Below, one piece after another: positions 33,322-42,831 of a DNA stretch of 64,000 bases. The stretch's first letter is position 1, and the number at the start of each line of letters is the position of its first letter. Source of the stretch: an uncultured Christensenellaceae bacterium (GTDB lineage Bacteria > Bacillota > Clostridia > Christensenellales > UBA3700); the NCBI GenBank assembly GCA_944380295.1, contig CALWHE010000004.1:1-64000 (forward strand). Reading direction: 5' to 3'. Below the pieces are notes generated by a model. It saw only the letters and a program-made list of their open reading frames with translations, was not told where the DNA came from and made no database searches. Both the position numbers and the translations under genes were made by a program.

Positions 33322-35179
33322 CGTCTTTTCTCCCTTTTTGCTTTTTCTCTTTGACTTTCACGCGCGTTATTTTGGCTTTGGCGACATGTGCGCCGGCGTG
33401 CGCCTCCACTTTTAGCCTGCGCTTTAAGGGCACTTTAAAGAGGAACACCTTGTCCGCTTTAAGCGTTCCCACCGCCTTTTTACCCGCATAAAGCGTGACT
33501 TCCGGCAGGTTGGAATATACTTTGACGACCGCCGTTTCTCCCGCGCGCACCTGCGTTTCTCCGCCCGCGACGTGCACGAAAGGTTCCTCGCTCCAATACG
33601 CCTTGTAAAGATAAAAGGCGTCTTTTTTCACCTTGCGGTCATAGGACGCAAGTCCGCTACCGTTCACGCTTTTTGCTCCGGCGGGCGGCGCGGAGGCGAA
33701 ATCGAACATGCTCCGCACATGCGTCGCCCACAGTTCGGGGTGCGCGTTTATCAGCTTTATCATCTCTTCGTGATATTCCGCCTGCGATTCGAGCGAGCGG
33801 TCGCCGAACTCCGGGAAGAGCGCGTGCCTGCCCGCCACGCCCTCACAGCCGTATTCGGACAGAGCCAAGGCGCGCTGCCCGCCCAAAGCGTTGAGCCGCG
33901 CGGCAACGTTTTCCGCTCTCGCATCATTTTTATCGCCGCAGAGGTCATAAGCCGGCGCGTCCGCCCGCGCAGCATCTTGTGCGGCGGAGCGCGCCGCCAC
34001 GGTAAAGCGGGCGGGATCCAGCTCGTGCGCCAAGGCGTTGAGCTTTTGCATTAAATGCGGAGAAAAGTCCCCGCTGCCGCCTATGCCCCAGCAGACGATC
34101 GAAGGATGGTGGAAGTTTTGCACGATGAGTTCGCGCAGCTGCCGCGTGGCGTTTTCCTCTCCGCCCCCGCTGCCGGGCATATCCGCCCACACGCACAGTC
34201 CTTCCCTGTCCGCCAGCTCGCAGATGAGCGGCGCGTGCTGATGATATGCAAGGCGCAGGGTGTTTGCGCCCAACTCTTTTATGAGTTCAAAATCCTCTCT
34301 CTCTTCCGCGTCCGTGACCGCCCAGCCTTTGCCGCACCTGTCCTGACGCACGGCAACGCCGCGCAAAGGCAGCCGCTCGCCGTTGAGCCAAAAGCCTTCT
34401 TTGTCCGCGCGCACTCCGCGTATGCCGAATTTTATCGTGCGTTCGTCCCATTTGCGTATGCCGTCCGTAATGCAAAGACGCGCTTCATACATGAGCGGCG
34501 ACCTTTTCCCCTGCCACAAATGCGCCTCGCACAGCTCGAAGACCATGTGCGCCCGCGCCGTGCAGGGCACGCTTTGCTCCGCCACGCGCTCGCCCAAAAA
34601 ATATATCTCCGCGCCGACTTTGAGGTCCGCACGCGGATTAGTCACATAGGCGGTCATATCTACCTGCGCGCCGCCTTTTTCGTCGGGAGCGGAAAGGATC
34701 CTCACCCCCTCGCTGCCGAAGTAGTCCAGATCGAAGCGCGTCTGCGACGCGGTGATGAGCGACGCGCCGCGATAAAGCCCGCCGAAAGAGGCAAAGTCCG
34801 CGCCTCGGGATCCCTCTTTATCCGCGCCGTCTACCCGCACTTCCAGCTCGTTTTGCCCGGTTTTGAGCAGTTTGGTCACGTCAAAGCGGAAGAGGGAAAA
34901 GCCGCCCTCGTGCCTGCCGGCAAACGCCTTGTTCACATAAACTTCCGCCGCGGAAAACGCCGCGCCGAATTCCAGATAGTATGCCGCGCCAATGCACTTA
35001 TAGAGCGTGAAAGTGCGCGTATAAACACCCGCGCCGCGCCGATAAGCGGCGCCAAATCCGTCTTTTTCACCCCAGGAGTGCGGCAGATCCACCGTGGCAA
35101 CGTGCGATTTGAGCGCCGAGCCCACGTCGCCTTCCAGACGGAACTTCCAGCCTCTGTCCAAACTCTCTTTTTTCATCAT
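33311..35179 (-). CDS. Glycoside hydrolase family 2 protein, possibly inactive
   Basis: 622 residues: sugar-binding jelly roll (about 1-185), immunoglobulin-like domain (about 186-280), TIM barrel (about 281-560) and the start of a C-terminal beta domain. The probable nucleophile Glu is in LSEYGCEG. The acid/base motif, normally NHPSI-x-x-W-x-x-GNE, reads HHPSIVCWGIGGSGD here, so the Glu is missing. There is no signal peptide, so it would be cytosolic. Beta-galactosidase or beta-glucuronidase would be the family role. A strong promoter and an AAGCGCTT palindrome precede it, and its C-terminal domain lies in another frame. Confidence 0.8.
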   Translation of the reverse strand: MMKKESLDRGWKFRLEGDVGSALKSHVATVDLPHSWGEKDGFGAAYRRGAGVYTRTFTLYKCIGAAYYLEFGAAFSAAEVYVNKAFAGRHEGGFSLFRFDVTKLLKTGQNELEVRVDGADKEGSRGADFASFGGLYRGASLITASQTRFDLDYFGSEGVRILSAPDEKGGAQVDMTAYVTNPRADLKVGAEIYFLGERVAEQSVPCTARAHMVFELCEAHLWQGKRSPLMYEARLCITDGIRKWDERTIKFGIRGVRADKEGFWLNGERLPLRGVAVRQDRCGKGWAVTDAEEREDFELIKELGANTLRLAYHQHAPLICELADREGLCVWADMPGSGGGEENATRQLRELIVQNFHHPSIVCWGIGGSGDFSPHLMQKLNALAHELDPARFTVAARSAAQDAARADAPAYDLCGDKNDARAENVAARLNALGGQRALALSEYGCEGVAGRHALFPEFGDRSLESQAEYHEEMIKLINAHPELWATHVRSMFDFASAPPAGAKSVNGSGLASYDRKVKKDAFYLYKAYWSEEPFVHVAGGETQVRAGETAVVKVYSNLPEVTLYAGKKAVGTLKADKVFLFKVPLKRRLKVEAHAGAHVAKAKITRVKVKEKKQKGRKDVGV

Positions 35180-35210
35180 GCCTCCGCTTTTCCGGTCTTG
35201 ACTTGCGGCA

Positions 35211-35218
35211 AAGCGCTT
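35211..35218. promoter_or_regulatory. Possible LacI-type operator in the GH2 leader
   Basis: The palindrome AAGCGCTT within GGAAGCGCTTTGC lies between the predicted start of transcription (about 35232) and the GH2 ATG. This is the core shape of LacI/CcpA-family operators, but the flanks match only partly. Confidence 0.25.
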
Positions 35219-35238
35219 CCGCCGCGATCCACGCTCTT

Positions 35239-35267
35239 ATTATATAACAACCGCTCTTATTTTTCAA
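35239..35267 (-). promoter_or_regulatory. Promoter of the GH2 gene
   Basis: Minus strand TTGAAA (35267-35262), 17 bases, TATAAT (35244-35239). Confidence 0.85.
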
Positions 35268-35397
35268 GACGTGTTTGCAGAATCGTTGCCAAGCGCGCGG
35301 GCGTTGTGCTAGGATAAGAGTGCGGCGGGCTTTACGGAAAAGGCGCCGCACAACATCGTTTTGCCGCGGCGCACGCGGCGAGAGGAGCTTTTGCCCG

Positions 35398-36663
35398 ATG
35401 AAATTCGTCTTTGAAAACAAGGTCCTTTCGGATATTCCCCCTTCCTTCCGCGCCGCGGTGGTGACGGATTCGCAGCTCTCGCCCTTTTCGTGCAAAAAGC
35501 ACAACACTTTCGAGGGCAATCTGCGCCGCGCTTTCCGCCGTTTGGCGGCGCTCTCTCCGGACGTGCTCATCTTTGCCGGCGACATCTGCAACATCGGCTC
35601 GCGCGTGGCTTACGCGCGCTGGACGGCGGCTTTTGCAGACGCTTTCGGCGAGAAAAAACCTTTCCCCATGGTGATAATGGGCAACCACGATTATTTTCCG
35701 CGCCCGGAGATACCCGCGTTGCGCAGGAAAAAATTCAGCGAGTGCACTTGCTTTTCTCCCTTTTGGCACTATGTGGCGGGCGGCGTGCACTTCATAGGCG
35801 CTTCTCCCGACTGCGGCAGTCTGCGCCGCGGCTATGCCGAAGTGGGCGCGCAAATAAGAGAGCAGTTGAGCAAAGCCGTGGCGGCAAGCGGCAAAAAACC
35901 GGTGATCCTGGTGACGCACAACGCCGCGAAAAACACCGTTTACGGCTCCGACGACTGGGGCGACGAAACCCTGGATTTTTTGCACGAATTCCCCACGGTG
36001 GTGCACATTTCCGGACATCTGCACTATTCCGTGCTGGACGAGCGCAGCCTGCACATAGGCGATTTCATCTCCCTGGGCGCGCAGTCCACAGCCTACGTGG
36101 AGATGGAAAAGGGCAAAGCCAACGGCTCCGTGCCGCCGAACGCGCATGACGCGGCGATGGGCTATATCCTGGACTTCTCCCCGGCGGGCATCTGCGTGAA
36201 ACGCTTCAACATGGTCACGGGCGCGGAGGAAAAAGCGGACAAGCGCCTGTTTATCCCCTGCTCTCTGGACGGGGAAACGCTGCAAAAGCTGCGCGCTTCC
36301 CGCCCCGTGCCCGCTCCCCCCGTCATGGAAGCGGAGGCGGGCGTGTGCGAGGTAGACAACGGGCGCACATACCTCGTCTTCGACCGCGGCACGAGCGACG
36401 ATCTGGTGCACTCTTATCGGGTGGTCTATAATACGGGCGCGAGCCAGCTCTATTTTTCCGACTTTTACCGCGGTCTGACCCGCCTGCAAGCGCAGATGCG
36501 GCTGGAACTTTTCGGCATGCCCGCGGGCGTTTACTCCGCGGACGTTTACGCGGTGGACAGCGCAGGACAGGTCAGCCGCACCGCCGTGCACATAGACGAC
36601 GTGCGCATACTCAAAAAACGCAGATACCCCCTGGTGTTTGCTCCCGACGCGAGGTATTTATGA
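35398..36663 (+). CDS. Calcineurin-like metallophosphoesterase
   Basis: 421 residues. The metal-binding set is visible: Asp in AAVVTDSQL, FAGDICN, GNHDYF (about 100), THN and GHLHY (about 206), giving a dinuclear-metal phosphoesterase. After about residue 300 there is a beta-rich extension with no assignment. The ATG at 35398 is chosen for AGAGGAG upstream; the open frame extends further but that part is the shared intergenic region with GH2. The substrate is unknown. The stop overlaps the next ATG (ATGA), so it is coupled to the HAD phosphatase. Confidence 0.82.
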   Translation: MKFVFENKVLSDIPPSFRAAVVTDSQLSPFSCKKHNTFEGNLRRAFRRLAALSPDVLIFAGDICNIGSRVAYARWTAAFADAFGEKKPFPMVIMGNHDYFPRPEIPALRRKKFSECTCFSPFWHYVAGGVHFIGASPDCGSLRRGYAEVGAQIREQLSKAVAASGKKPVILVTHNAAKNTVYGSDDWGDETLDFLHEFPTVVHISGHLHYSVLDERSLHIGDFISLGAQSTAYVEMEKGKANGSVPPNAHDAAMGYILDFSPAGICVKRFNMVTGAEEKADKRLFIPCSLDGETLQKLRASRPVPAPPVMEAEAGVCEVDNGRTYLVFDRGTSDDLVHSYRVVYNTGASQLYFSDFYRGLTRLQAQMRLELFGMPAGVYSADVYAVDSAGQVSRTAVHIDDVRILKKRRYPLVFAPDARYL

Positions 36664-37307
36664 ACATACACGACTTTGAAGGATACATCTTCGACCTGGA
36701 CGGCACGCTGCTGGATTCCATGGAGATCTGGCAGAAGATATACGCCGCGCCCTTCCGCGAAGTGGGGCTTTCCATGCCCAAAAACCTGCTGGAAAAGATC
36801 AACCATCTCAGCCTTGCCGATTCGGCGAAATACACCGTGCAAAACACGAGCATCCACCTCTCCGCCGCCGATCTGGCGGCAAAGTGGCTGAAAACGGCGC
36901 GCTGGGCTTATGCCCGCGACGTGCAGCTCAAAGAGGGCGCGCGCGAACTTTTGCGGCAGCTGCACGATGCGGGCAAGCGCCTGGGCATTGCCACCGCCAC
37001 GCCCAAGGGCGTTTTTGAACCGTGCCTGGAACGCGAAGGCATTGCCGAGCTTTTCATGAGCGCCACCAGCGTGGACGAGGTGCCGCGCGGCAAGGGCTTC
37101 CCGGACATCTACCGCGAAGAGGCGCGCCGCCTGGGACTTTCCGCGGACGAATGCCTGGTCTTTGAAGACAGCCACATGGGCGCACAGGGTGCCAAAGACG
37201 GCGGCTTTGCCGTGGTGGGCGTTTACGACAAGCAGTCCGCAAAGTTTGCCAAGCAAATGCAAAAACTCTGCGACAAATACGTCTATTCTTTGGACGAATT
37301 GCTCTGA
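36660..37307 (+). CDS. HAD-superfamily phosphatase, beta-phosphoglucomutase-like
   Basis: 215 residues. Motif I FDLDGTLLDS (about 10) holds the nucleophile Asp, motif II is in IATATPKG, the conserved Lys is in RGKGFPD and motif IV in VFEDSHMGAQGAK (about 165). The helical cap between about 20 and 90 is of the C1 type, as in beta-phosphoglucomutase and phosphoglycolate phosphatase. A broad sugar-phosphate phosphatase is the safest call. It overlaps the metallophosphoesterase by four bases and is followed by a terminator. Confidence 0.85.
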   Translation: MNIHDFEGYIFDLDGTLLDSMEIWQKIYAAPFREVGLSMPKNLLEKINHLSLADSAKYTVQNTSIHLSAADLAAKWLKTARWAYARDVQLKEGARELLRQLHDAGKRLGIATATPKGVFEPCLEREGIAELFMSATSVDEVPRGKGFPDIYREEARRLGLSADECLVFEDSHMGAQGAKDGGFAVVGVYDKQSAKFAKQMQKLCDKYVYSLDELL

Positions 37308-37407
37308 ACTCATCGCTGCGGCGCCCGCTTTTTGCGGCGCGGCAGCCGTGGCGGGAGCGCTGTGCGACTTGAAAAAATATCGCTCCGCCCGGCGGGCATA
37401 AAAAAAA

Positions 37408-37429
37408 GCGGCTCACGCCGCCTTTTTTT
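37408..37429. terminator. Bidirectional terminator between the HAD gene and iolG
   Basis: GCGGC (37408-37412) pairs with GCCGC (37417-37421), flanked by A-rich sequence on the left and T7 on the right. It can serve both the plus-strand HAD gene and the iol operon. Confidence 0.85.
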
Positions 37430-37446
37430 GTTTTATCCGCCCTCTC

Positions 37447-38457
37447 TCACCCTTCTATCTCGCTCAGCTTGACTTCTCTTCCTTCCGCCAGCGACTTTTT
37501 GGCGGCAACGCCTATCCTCACTGCCTGTAAGCCGTCTTCTATGCCCACGGGCACGGGCTTGTCGTTTTGCACGCAGTCTATGAAATCGCTCACTTCCTTC
37601 ACATACGCCTGCATATAGCGTTCCAGGAAGAAGTAGAGCGGCTTTTCCGCGGTCACGCCGTTTTTATCGGAGATGACGGCGGTGGACGGCGCGTCGTTGC
37701 CCACGGCGACCTGCCCCAGCTCTCCGAACGCTTCCGCGCGCTGATCGTAACCGTAAGCGGCTCTGCGGCAGTTGTCTATCACCGCCAAAGCGCCGCTTTT
37801 GAGGCGCATGGTGATGACGGCGGTGTCTATGTCCCCCGCTTCTCCTATGCCCTTGTCCACCAGCACGCCGCCCATGGCGTAAACGCTCTCCACCTCGTCC
37901 GCGGAGAGGAAACGCACCATGTCGAAATCGTGAATGGTCATGTCCAGGAAAATGCCGCCGCTGACCTTGATATAGGAAACGGGCGGCGCGGCGGGATCGC
38001 GCGAGCAGATCTTAAGCACGTTGAGCGCGCCTATCCTGCCCTCTTCCACCGCCTGTCTGACGGCGGCGAAGTTGTGGTCGAAGCGGCGGTTGAATCCCAC
38101 CTGATATTTGACCTTGCTCCCCGCGAGCGCCTCTTTCACTTTGAGGATGTTTTTTATGTCGTGATCGACGGGCTTTTCGCAAAAGACGTGCTTGCCCGCG
38201 GCGATGGCGTCCAGCGAAACTGGCGCGTGCGTATCCGTGGAAGAACAGATGAGCACGGCGTCTATCTCCTTGTCCGCCAAGATCTCTTTATAGTCACGGC
38301 ACACCTTTTTCACGCCGAAACCTTTGATGAACTCTTCCGTTTTTTCGTCCATGAACGGGTCCGCCATGGCGGCGACTTCCGCGCCCTTGACATAACGGGA
38401 GATGGATTCCAAATGCACTTTGCCTATGCGCCCCGCGCCGATGATACCTATTTTCAT
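37447..38457 (-). CDS. iolG: Inositol 2-dehydrogenase
   Basis: 336 residues, Gfo/Idh/MocA family. The Rossmann motif GIIGAGRIGKVH opens the protein, CEKPVDHD carries the conserved EKP lysine, and MTIHDFDMVRFL carries the catalytic Asp-His region. It oxidises myo-inositol to scyllo-inosose with NAD, the first step of the pathway encoded upstream. It is the last gene of the six-gene iol operon, 11 bases after iolA. Confidence 0.92.
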   Translation of the reverse strand: MKIGIIGAGRIGKVHLESISRYVKGAEVAAMADPFMDEKTEEFIKGFGVKKVCRDYKEILADKEIDAVLICSSTDTHAPVSLDAIAAGKHVFCEKPVDHDIKNILKVKEALAGSKVKYQVGFNRRFDHNFAAVRQAVEEGRIGALNVLKICSRDPAAPPVSYIKVSGGIFLDMTIHDFDMVRFLSADEVESVYAMGGVLVDKGIGEAGDIDTAVITMRLKSGALAVIDNCRRAAYGYDQRAEAFGELGQVAVGNDAPSTAVISDKNGVTAEKPLYFFLERYMQAYVKEVSDFIDCVQNDKPVPVGIEDGLQAVRIGVAAKKSLAEGREVKLSEIEG

Positions 38458-38468
38458 TTTTCGCCTCC

Positions 38469-39980
38469 TTAAATGGTGCCGTCCCAGGTGGAAACCTTGG
38501 TGGACTTTGCCTCGTGTTCGTCAAACCAGTGCGTGGTGACGGTCTTGCTGTCCGTGAAGAATTTGAAGCTGTCCCTGCCCAGGCAGTGCAGATCTCCGAA
38601 GAAGGAGAACTTGTGTCCGGTGAAAGAGAACACGCCCACGGGCACGGGTATGCCCACGTTCACGCCCACCATGCCGCCGTGCGTATAGCGGGTGAATTCG
38701 CGGGCGTAATAGCCGTTTTGCGTATAGATGACGGAACCGTTGGCAAAGGGGTTGGCGTTCATCACCGCCAAGCCTTCTTCAAAGGTCTTCACGCGCTTTA
38801 TGCACAGCACGGGTCCGAAGATCTCCCTCTGCCCCACGCTCATCTCGGGCGTGACGCGGTCCAGAATGGTGGGACCAAGATAAAAGCCCTTTTCAAAGCC
38901 CTTCACCTGCACTCCTCTGCCGTCCAGCACCAGCTCGGCTCCCTCGTCCAAGCCCTTTTGTATCCACTCTTCCACGCTCTTTTTGTGCGCGGCGCTGTAA
39001 ACGGGACCCAGCGTGGTGTCTTTTTCGTAGGCGGGTCCCACCTTGACTTTGCTCTTTGCCAGCGCGACCAGCCTTTCCACCAGTTTGTCCGCGATGCTCT
39101 CCTGCGCCACCACCACGGGCAAAGCCATGCAGCGCTCTCCCGCGCAGCCGTAAGCGGCGTTTATGATGCCGGCGGCGGTGCGCTCCAAGGCGGCGTCTTC
39201 AAGCACCAGAGCGTGATTTTTCGCCTCGCAAAGGCATTGCACGCGCTTGCCGTATTTGGCGGCGGTTTCATAAATGTATCTGCCCACCGTGGTGGAACCG
39301 ACAAAGGATATGCCCACTATCTTGGGATTGGAGATAAGCTCCTGCGTATCGTTGCGGTCGCAGCTGACGATGTTGAGCACGCCGTCGGGCAGACCCGCTT
39401 CTTTATAAAGTTCGGCGATGCGCAGCGAGGTCATGGGCGTGGCGCCCGCCACTTTGAGCACGATGGAATTGCCGCAGGCGATGCACACGGGCGCCATCCA
39501 GCCCATGGGGATCATGGCGGGGAAGTTGAAGGGCGCAATGCCGGCGAAAACGCCCATGGATTCTCGGTAAAGCACGGTGTCGTAACCGCTCGAAGCGTCC
39601 ATCAGGCTCTCCCCCTGCAAGAGGGAAGGCATGTTGCAGGCAAGCTCCGTGCCCTCTTTGGCTTTGAGGATATCGCCCTTGCTCTCTTCCCAATTTTTGC
39701 CGTGCTCCGTGGCGCACAGCAGGGTGAGTTCGTCCATGTGCTCTATGAGCAGTTCGCGCAGTTTGTAGAGCACCTGCACCCTTTTGAGCACGGGCACGCG
39801 GCTCCACTTTTCGTAAGCGGCGTGGGCGTTGTCTATCACCTGCGCCACTTCTTTTGCCGTGCAGCGCGGCATCTGCGCTATCTGCTCACCGGTGGAAGGG
39901 TTGAAAACGGGATAATATTTGTCCGTTTCCGATTCCACAAAAGTGTTGTTGGTAAAGTATTTCAACGTTTTGATTGCCAT
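38469..39980 (-). CDS. iolA: Methylmalonate-semialdehyde dehydrogenase (acylating)
   Basis: 503 residues, the CoA-dependent aldehyde dehydrogenase MmsA/IolA. The catalytic Cys lies in GCAGERCMALPV, and NAD-binding GSTTVGRYIYE follows the Rossmann core. In inositol catabolism it converts malonate semialdehyde to acetyl-CoA and CO2. It sits between iolE and iolG, matching that role. The ATG has GGAGAG upstream. Confidence 0.93.
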   Translation of the reverse strand: MAIKTLKYFTNNTFVESETDKYYPVFNPSTGEQIAQMPRCTAKEVAQVIDNAHAAYEKWSRVPVLKRVQVLYKLRELLIEHMDELTLLCATEHGKNWEESKGDILKAKEGTELACNMPSLLQGESLMDASSGYDTVLYRESMGVFAGIAPFNFPAMIPMGWMAPVCIACGNSIVLKVAGATPMTSLRIAELYKEAGLPDGVLNIVSCDRNDTQELISNPKIVGISFVGSTTVGRYIYETAAKYGKRVQCLCEAKNHALVLEDAALERTAAGIINAAYGCAGERCMALPVVVAQESIADKLVERLVALAKSKVKVGPAYEKDTTLGPVYSAAHKKSVEEWIQKGLDEGAELVLDGRGVQVKGFEKGFYLGPTILDRVTPEMSVGQREIFGPVLCIKRVKTFEEGLAVMNANPFANGSVIYTQNGYYAREFTRYTHGGMVGVNVGIPVPVGVFSFTGHKFSFFGDLHCLGRDSFKFFTDSKTVTTHWFDEHEAKSTKVSTWDGTI

Positions 39981-39990
39981 CTTTCTCTCC

Positions 39991-40884
39991 TTATATTCCC
40001 GCCGTATCGGCGATATATTTTCTTGCTTTGAGCGCGTATTCCAGCGGATCGGCTTTGGCGGGATCCTGTTCCGCCTCCACTATCATCCAGCCTTCGTATC
40101 CCGCCTTGTCCAAAATGTCGAACACGGGCGCAAAGTCTATCGCGCCGTCGCCCGGCACGGTGAAAGCGCCCGCGCGCACGCCTTGCAGGAAGGAAAGGTT
40201 TTCTTTTTTCACCCTCTCCACCACCTGCGGACGGATATCTTTGAGGTGCACGTGTTTCACCCTTTTCACATGCTTTTTCAGCACCTGCACGGGATCTTCC
40301 CCGCAATAGGCGAGGTGTCCGGTGTCATAGAGCAGCGAAAAGACCTCGCCGTTTGTCATCTCCATCAGCCTGTCCACCTCTTCCGCCGTCTGCACCACCG
40401 TGCCCATATGGTGGTGATAAGTGAGGCTTATGCCCATGTCGCGCGCGATCATGCCCAGCCTGTTCAAGCCCTGCGCGAGTTTTTCCCACTCTTTGCCGTT
40501 CATCACGTATTTGCTGCCGAAAACGGGCGTGTCCTGCCGCCCCTGCACGCTGTAACTCTGCTCGGACGCGCCGATCACCTTGGCGCCCATCTCGCGCAAA
40601 AAGGCGCATTGCGCGGCAAATTCCGCCTCCACCTCTTCCATGGGCTTGGTGAGGATAAAGGAAGAAAACCACTGGTTGGCGATTTTAAGTCCGCGCATGT
40701 CCAGCTGCTTTTTGAGTTGAGCGGTATCTTTGGGATACTTGTTGCCCACCTCGCAGCCGGAAAAACCGGCGAGAGCCATCTCGCTCACGCATTGCTTAAA
40801 GGTGTTTTCCGCGCCCAGATCGGGCATGTCGTCATTGGTCCAGGCGATGGGCGCTATGCCCAGCTTTATCTTGTTTTTGTCCAT
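39991..40884 (-). CDS. iolE: Inosose dehydratase
   Basis: 297 residues, a xylose-isomerase-like TIM barrel. The start GIAPIAWTNDDMPDLG is typical of IolE, and metal ligands fall in YHHHMGT, YDTGHLAYCGEDP and HVHLKD. It removes water from scyllo-inosose to give the 1,2-dione that IolD hydrolyses. It is 10 bases from each neighbour. Confidence 0.93.
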   Translation of the reverse strand: MDKNKIKLGIAPIAWTNDDMPDLGAENTFKQCVSEMALAGFSGCEVGNKYPKDTAQLKKQLDMRGLKIANQWFSSFILTKPMEEVEAEFAAQCAFLREMGAKVIGASEQSYSVQGRQDTPVFGSKYVMNGKEWEKLAQGLNRLGMIARDMGISLTYHHHMGTVVQTAEEVDRLMEMTNGEVFSLLYDTGHLAYCGEDPVQVLKKHVKRVKHVHLKDIRPQVVERVKKENLSFLQGVRAGAFTVPGDGAIDFAPVFDILDKAGYEGWMIVEAEQDPAKADPLEYALKARKYIADTAGI

Positions 40885-40893
40885 AACTCCCTC

Positions 40894-42816
40894 TCAATAT
40901 TTTCTTGCGCGGGCGAGATGTTCCTGCCTGTCCTCGCGCGCTTTTTTCTGCTTTTCCGTGCGCGGGTTCTGCGTCACGCCCACGTTCCACCAGCCGTCGT
41001 AACCGTGCGTCATGGTCTTGGGCGCGGTCTTGATGTCTATGAGGGTGGAAACGCTCTGTTTGAGGCTGTCCCTCAGCGCCGCGCGCAGCTCTTCCAGGGT
41101 GCGCACGGAGTAAGCCTTGCAGCCGTATCCCTCCGCCACCTTGGCAAAATCCACGTTCATGAACCTGCCCTCTCTGATGGGTTTGTCCCCTTCACGATAG
41201 CGCAGTTCCGTGCAGAGCGCGTCCACGCCCTGCTCCATCTGCAAATTGTTGATACAGCCGAAAGAGGCGTTGTCAAAGAGCAGCACGTTTATCTTCACGC
41301 CCTCTTGCAGCGCGGTGACCAGCTCCGAGTGCAGCATGAAAAAGCTACCGTCGCCCACCATGGCGTAAACCTCTCTCTCCGGCTCGGCGAGCTTGCTGCC
41401 CAGCGCGCCGGCTATCTCGTATCCCATGCAGGAGTAGCCGTATTCCATATTGTAAGCGTCTTTCGTATCCGTGGTCCACATGCGTTGCAAGTCGCCGGGC
41501 AGAGAGCCTGCCGAACCCACTATTATCGCGTTTGCCGGTATCTCTTCCCGCACCGCCGCCACAGCCGCCGTCTGCGCCACCGCGCCGCCGTGCGCCTTGA
41601 TAAAGCCGCTTATCGCGTCGGGCATTTTGGAGCCTATCTCGCCGGGCGAATTTTCGTCAAGCTCGATGCCGGCAAGGCGGTCGTATTCTTTTTTCCATTC
41701 CTTCTTTGCCCTTTCCGTCTCCTCGCCCCACTCGCTGCGGTATTCTCCCAGCGCGATGTGCAAGATCTCCAAGCCCGCCTTGGCGTCGCAGGTCATCTTG
41801 ACCGCGTCCAGCTTGCCGCCGTGGAAGTCGGAGGCGTTGAGCGTGAGCACCTTTTTATCCGCAAACAGCTCTTTGCTGCCCGTGGTGAAATCGGTAAAGC
41901 GCGTGCCCACGGCTATTATCAGATCCGCCTGCCGCACCAGCGCGTTGGCGCAGGAATTGCCCGTCACGCCCAAGCCGCCCGCATTGAGCGGGTGGGAAGA
42001 AGGCAGCGCGCTCTTGCCCGCCTGCGTTTCCGCAAAGGGAACGTTGTGCTCTTCCGCAAACTCTTTGAGCGCCGCGCCCGCTTCCGAATAGCGCACGCCG
42101 CCGCCCGCGATGAGCAGGGGCTTTTTTGCCGCTCTCACGGCAGCCACTCCCTCTTCAAGCTCCTCGCGCACGGGCAGAGGACGCGTGATCTTGTGCACGC
42201 GCTTGCGGAAAAATTCTTCCGGATAATCAAAGGTTTCCCCCTGCACGTCCTGGGGCAGAGCGATCGCCGCCGCGCCCGTGTGCGCCGGGTCGGTGAGCAC
42301 GCGCATGGCGCCGGTGAGGGCGGACATTATCTGCTCCGGACGGGTGATTCGGTCGAAAAAGCGGGTCACGGCGCGAAAAGCGTCGTTGGTGGTGACGGTG
42401 GGGGAATAAAGCTGTTCTATCTGTTGCAGCACCGGGTCGGGCTGGCGGGAGGCAAAGGTGTCCCCGCAAAAGAGCAGCAGCGGGATGTTGTTCGCCGTTG
42501 CCGTGCCGGCGGCGGTGATCATGTTGGCAGCCCCCGGACCTATGGAAGACATGCAGGGCAGGATCTTGCGCCTGTTGTGCTGTTTGGCGTATGCTATGGC
42601 AACGTGCGCCATGCCCTGCTCGTTTTTACCCTGATACACTTTCAGTCCGTGGTTTGCCATGGAGAGCGCCTCGCCCACGCCCAGCACGCAGCCGTGTCCG
42701 AAGATGGTGAAAAACCCTTCCACAAACTTTTCTTCTTTCCCGTCCAGGGAAACGTATTGATTGTCCAGATATCTGACGATCGCCTCTCCCAGGCTGATCT
42801 TGACCGTTTTTCCCAT
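40894..42816 (-). CDS. iolD: 3D-trihydroxycyclohexane-1,2-dione hydrolase
   Basis: 640 residues, a thiamine-diphosphate enzyme with the three-domain acetolactate-synthase fold. The N-terminal pyrimidine domain is followed by the central domain and then the diphosphate-binding motif VGDGSFFMLHSELVTAL with the Asn about 27 residues later (LLFDNASFG). IolD opens the ring to 5-deoxy-glucuronate. Its length and the iolE neighbour separate it from acetolactate synthase. The C-terminus is basic and extends a little beyond the core. Confidence 0.93.
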   Translation of the reverse strand: MGKTVKISLGEAIVRYLDNQYVSLDGKEEKFVEGFFTIFGHGCVLGVGEALSMANHGLKVYQGKNEQGMAHVAIAYAKQHNRRKILPCMSSIGPGAANMITAAGTATANNIPLLLFCGDTFASRQPDPVLQQIEQLYSPTVTTNDAFRAVTRFFDRITRPEQIMSALTGAMRVLTDPAHTGAAAIALPQDVQGETFDYPEEFFRKRVHKITRPLPVREELEEGVAAVRAAKKPLLIAGGGVRYSEAGAALKEFAEEHNVPFAETQAGKSALPSSHPLNAGGLGVTGNSCANALVRQADLIIAVGTRFTDFTTGSKELFADKKVLTLNASDFHGGKLDAVKMTCDAKAGLEILHIALGEYRSEWGEETERAKKEWKKEYDRLAGIELDENSPGEIGSKMPDAISGFIKAHGGAVAQTAAVAAVREEIPANAIIVGSAGSLPGDLQRMWTTDTKDAYNMEYGYSCMGYEIAGALGSKLAEPEREVYAMVGDGSFFMLHSELVTALQEGVKINVLLFDNASFGCINNLQMEQGVDALCTELRYREGDKPIREGRFMNVDFAKVAEGYGCKAYSVRTLEELRAALRDSLKQSVSTLIDIKTAPKTMTHGYDGWWNVGVTQNPRTEKQKKAREDRQEHLARARKY

Positions 42817-42831
42817 AATTTTCCCTCCTCT

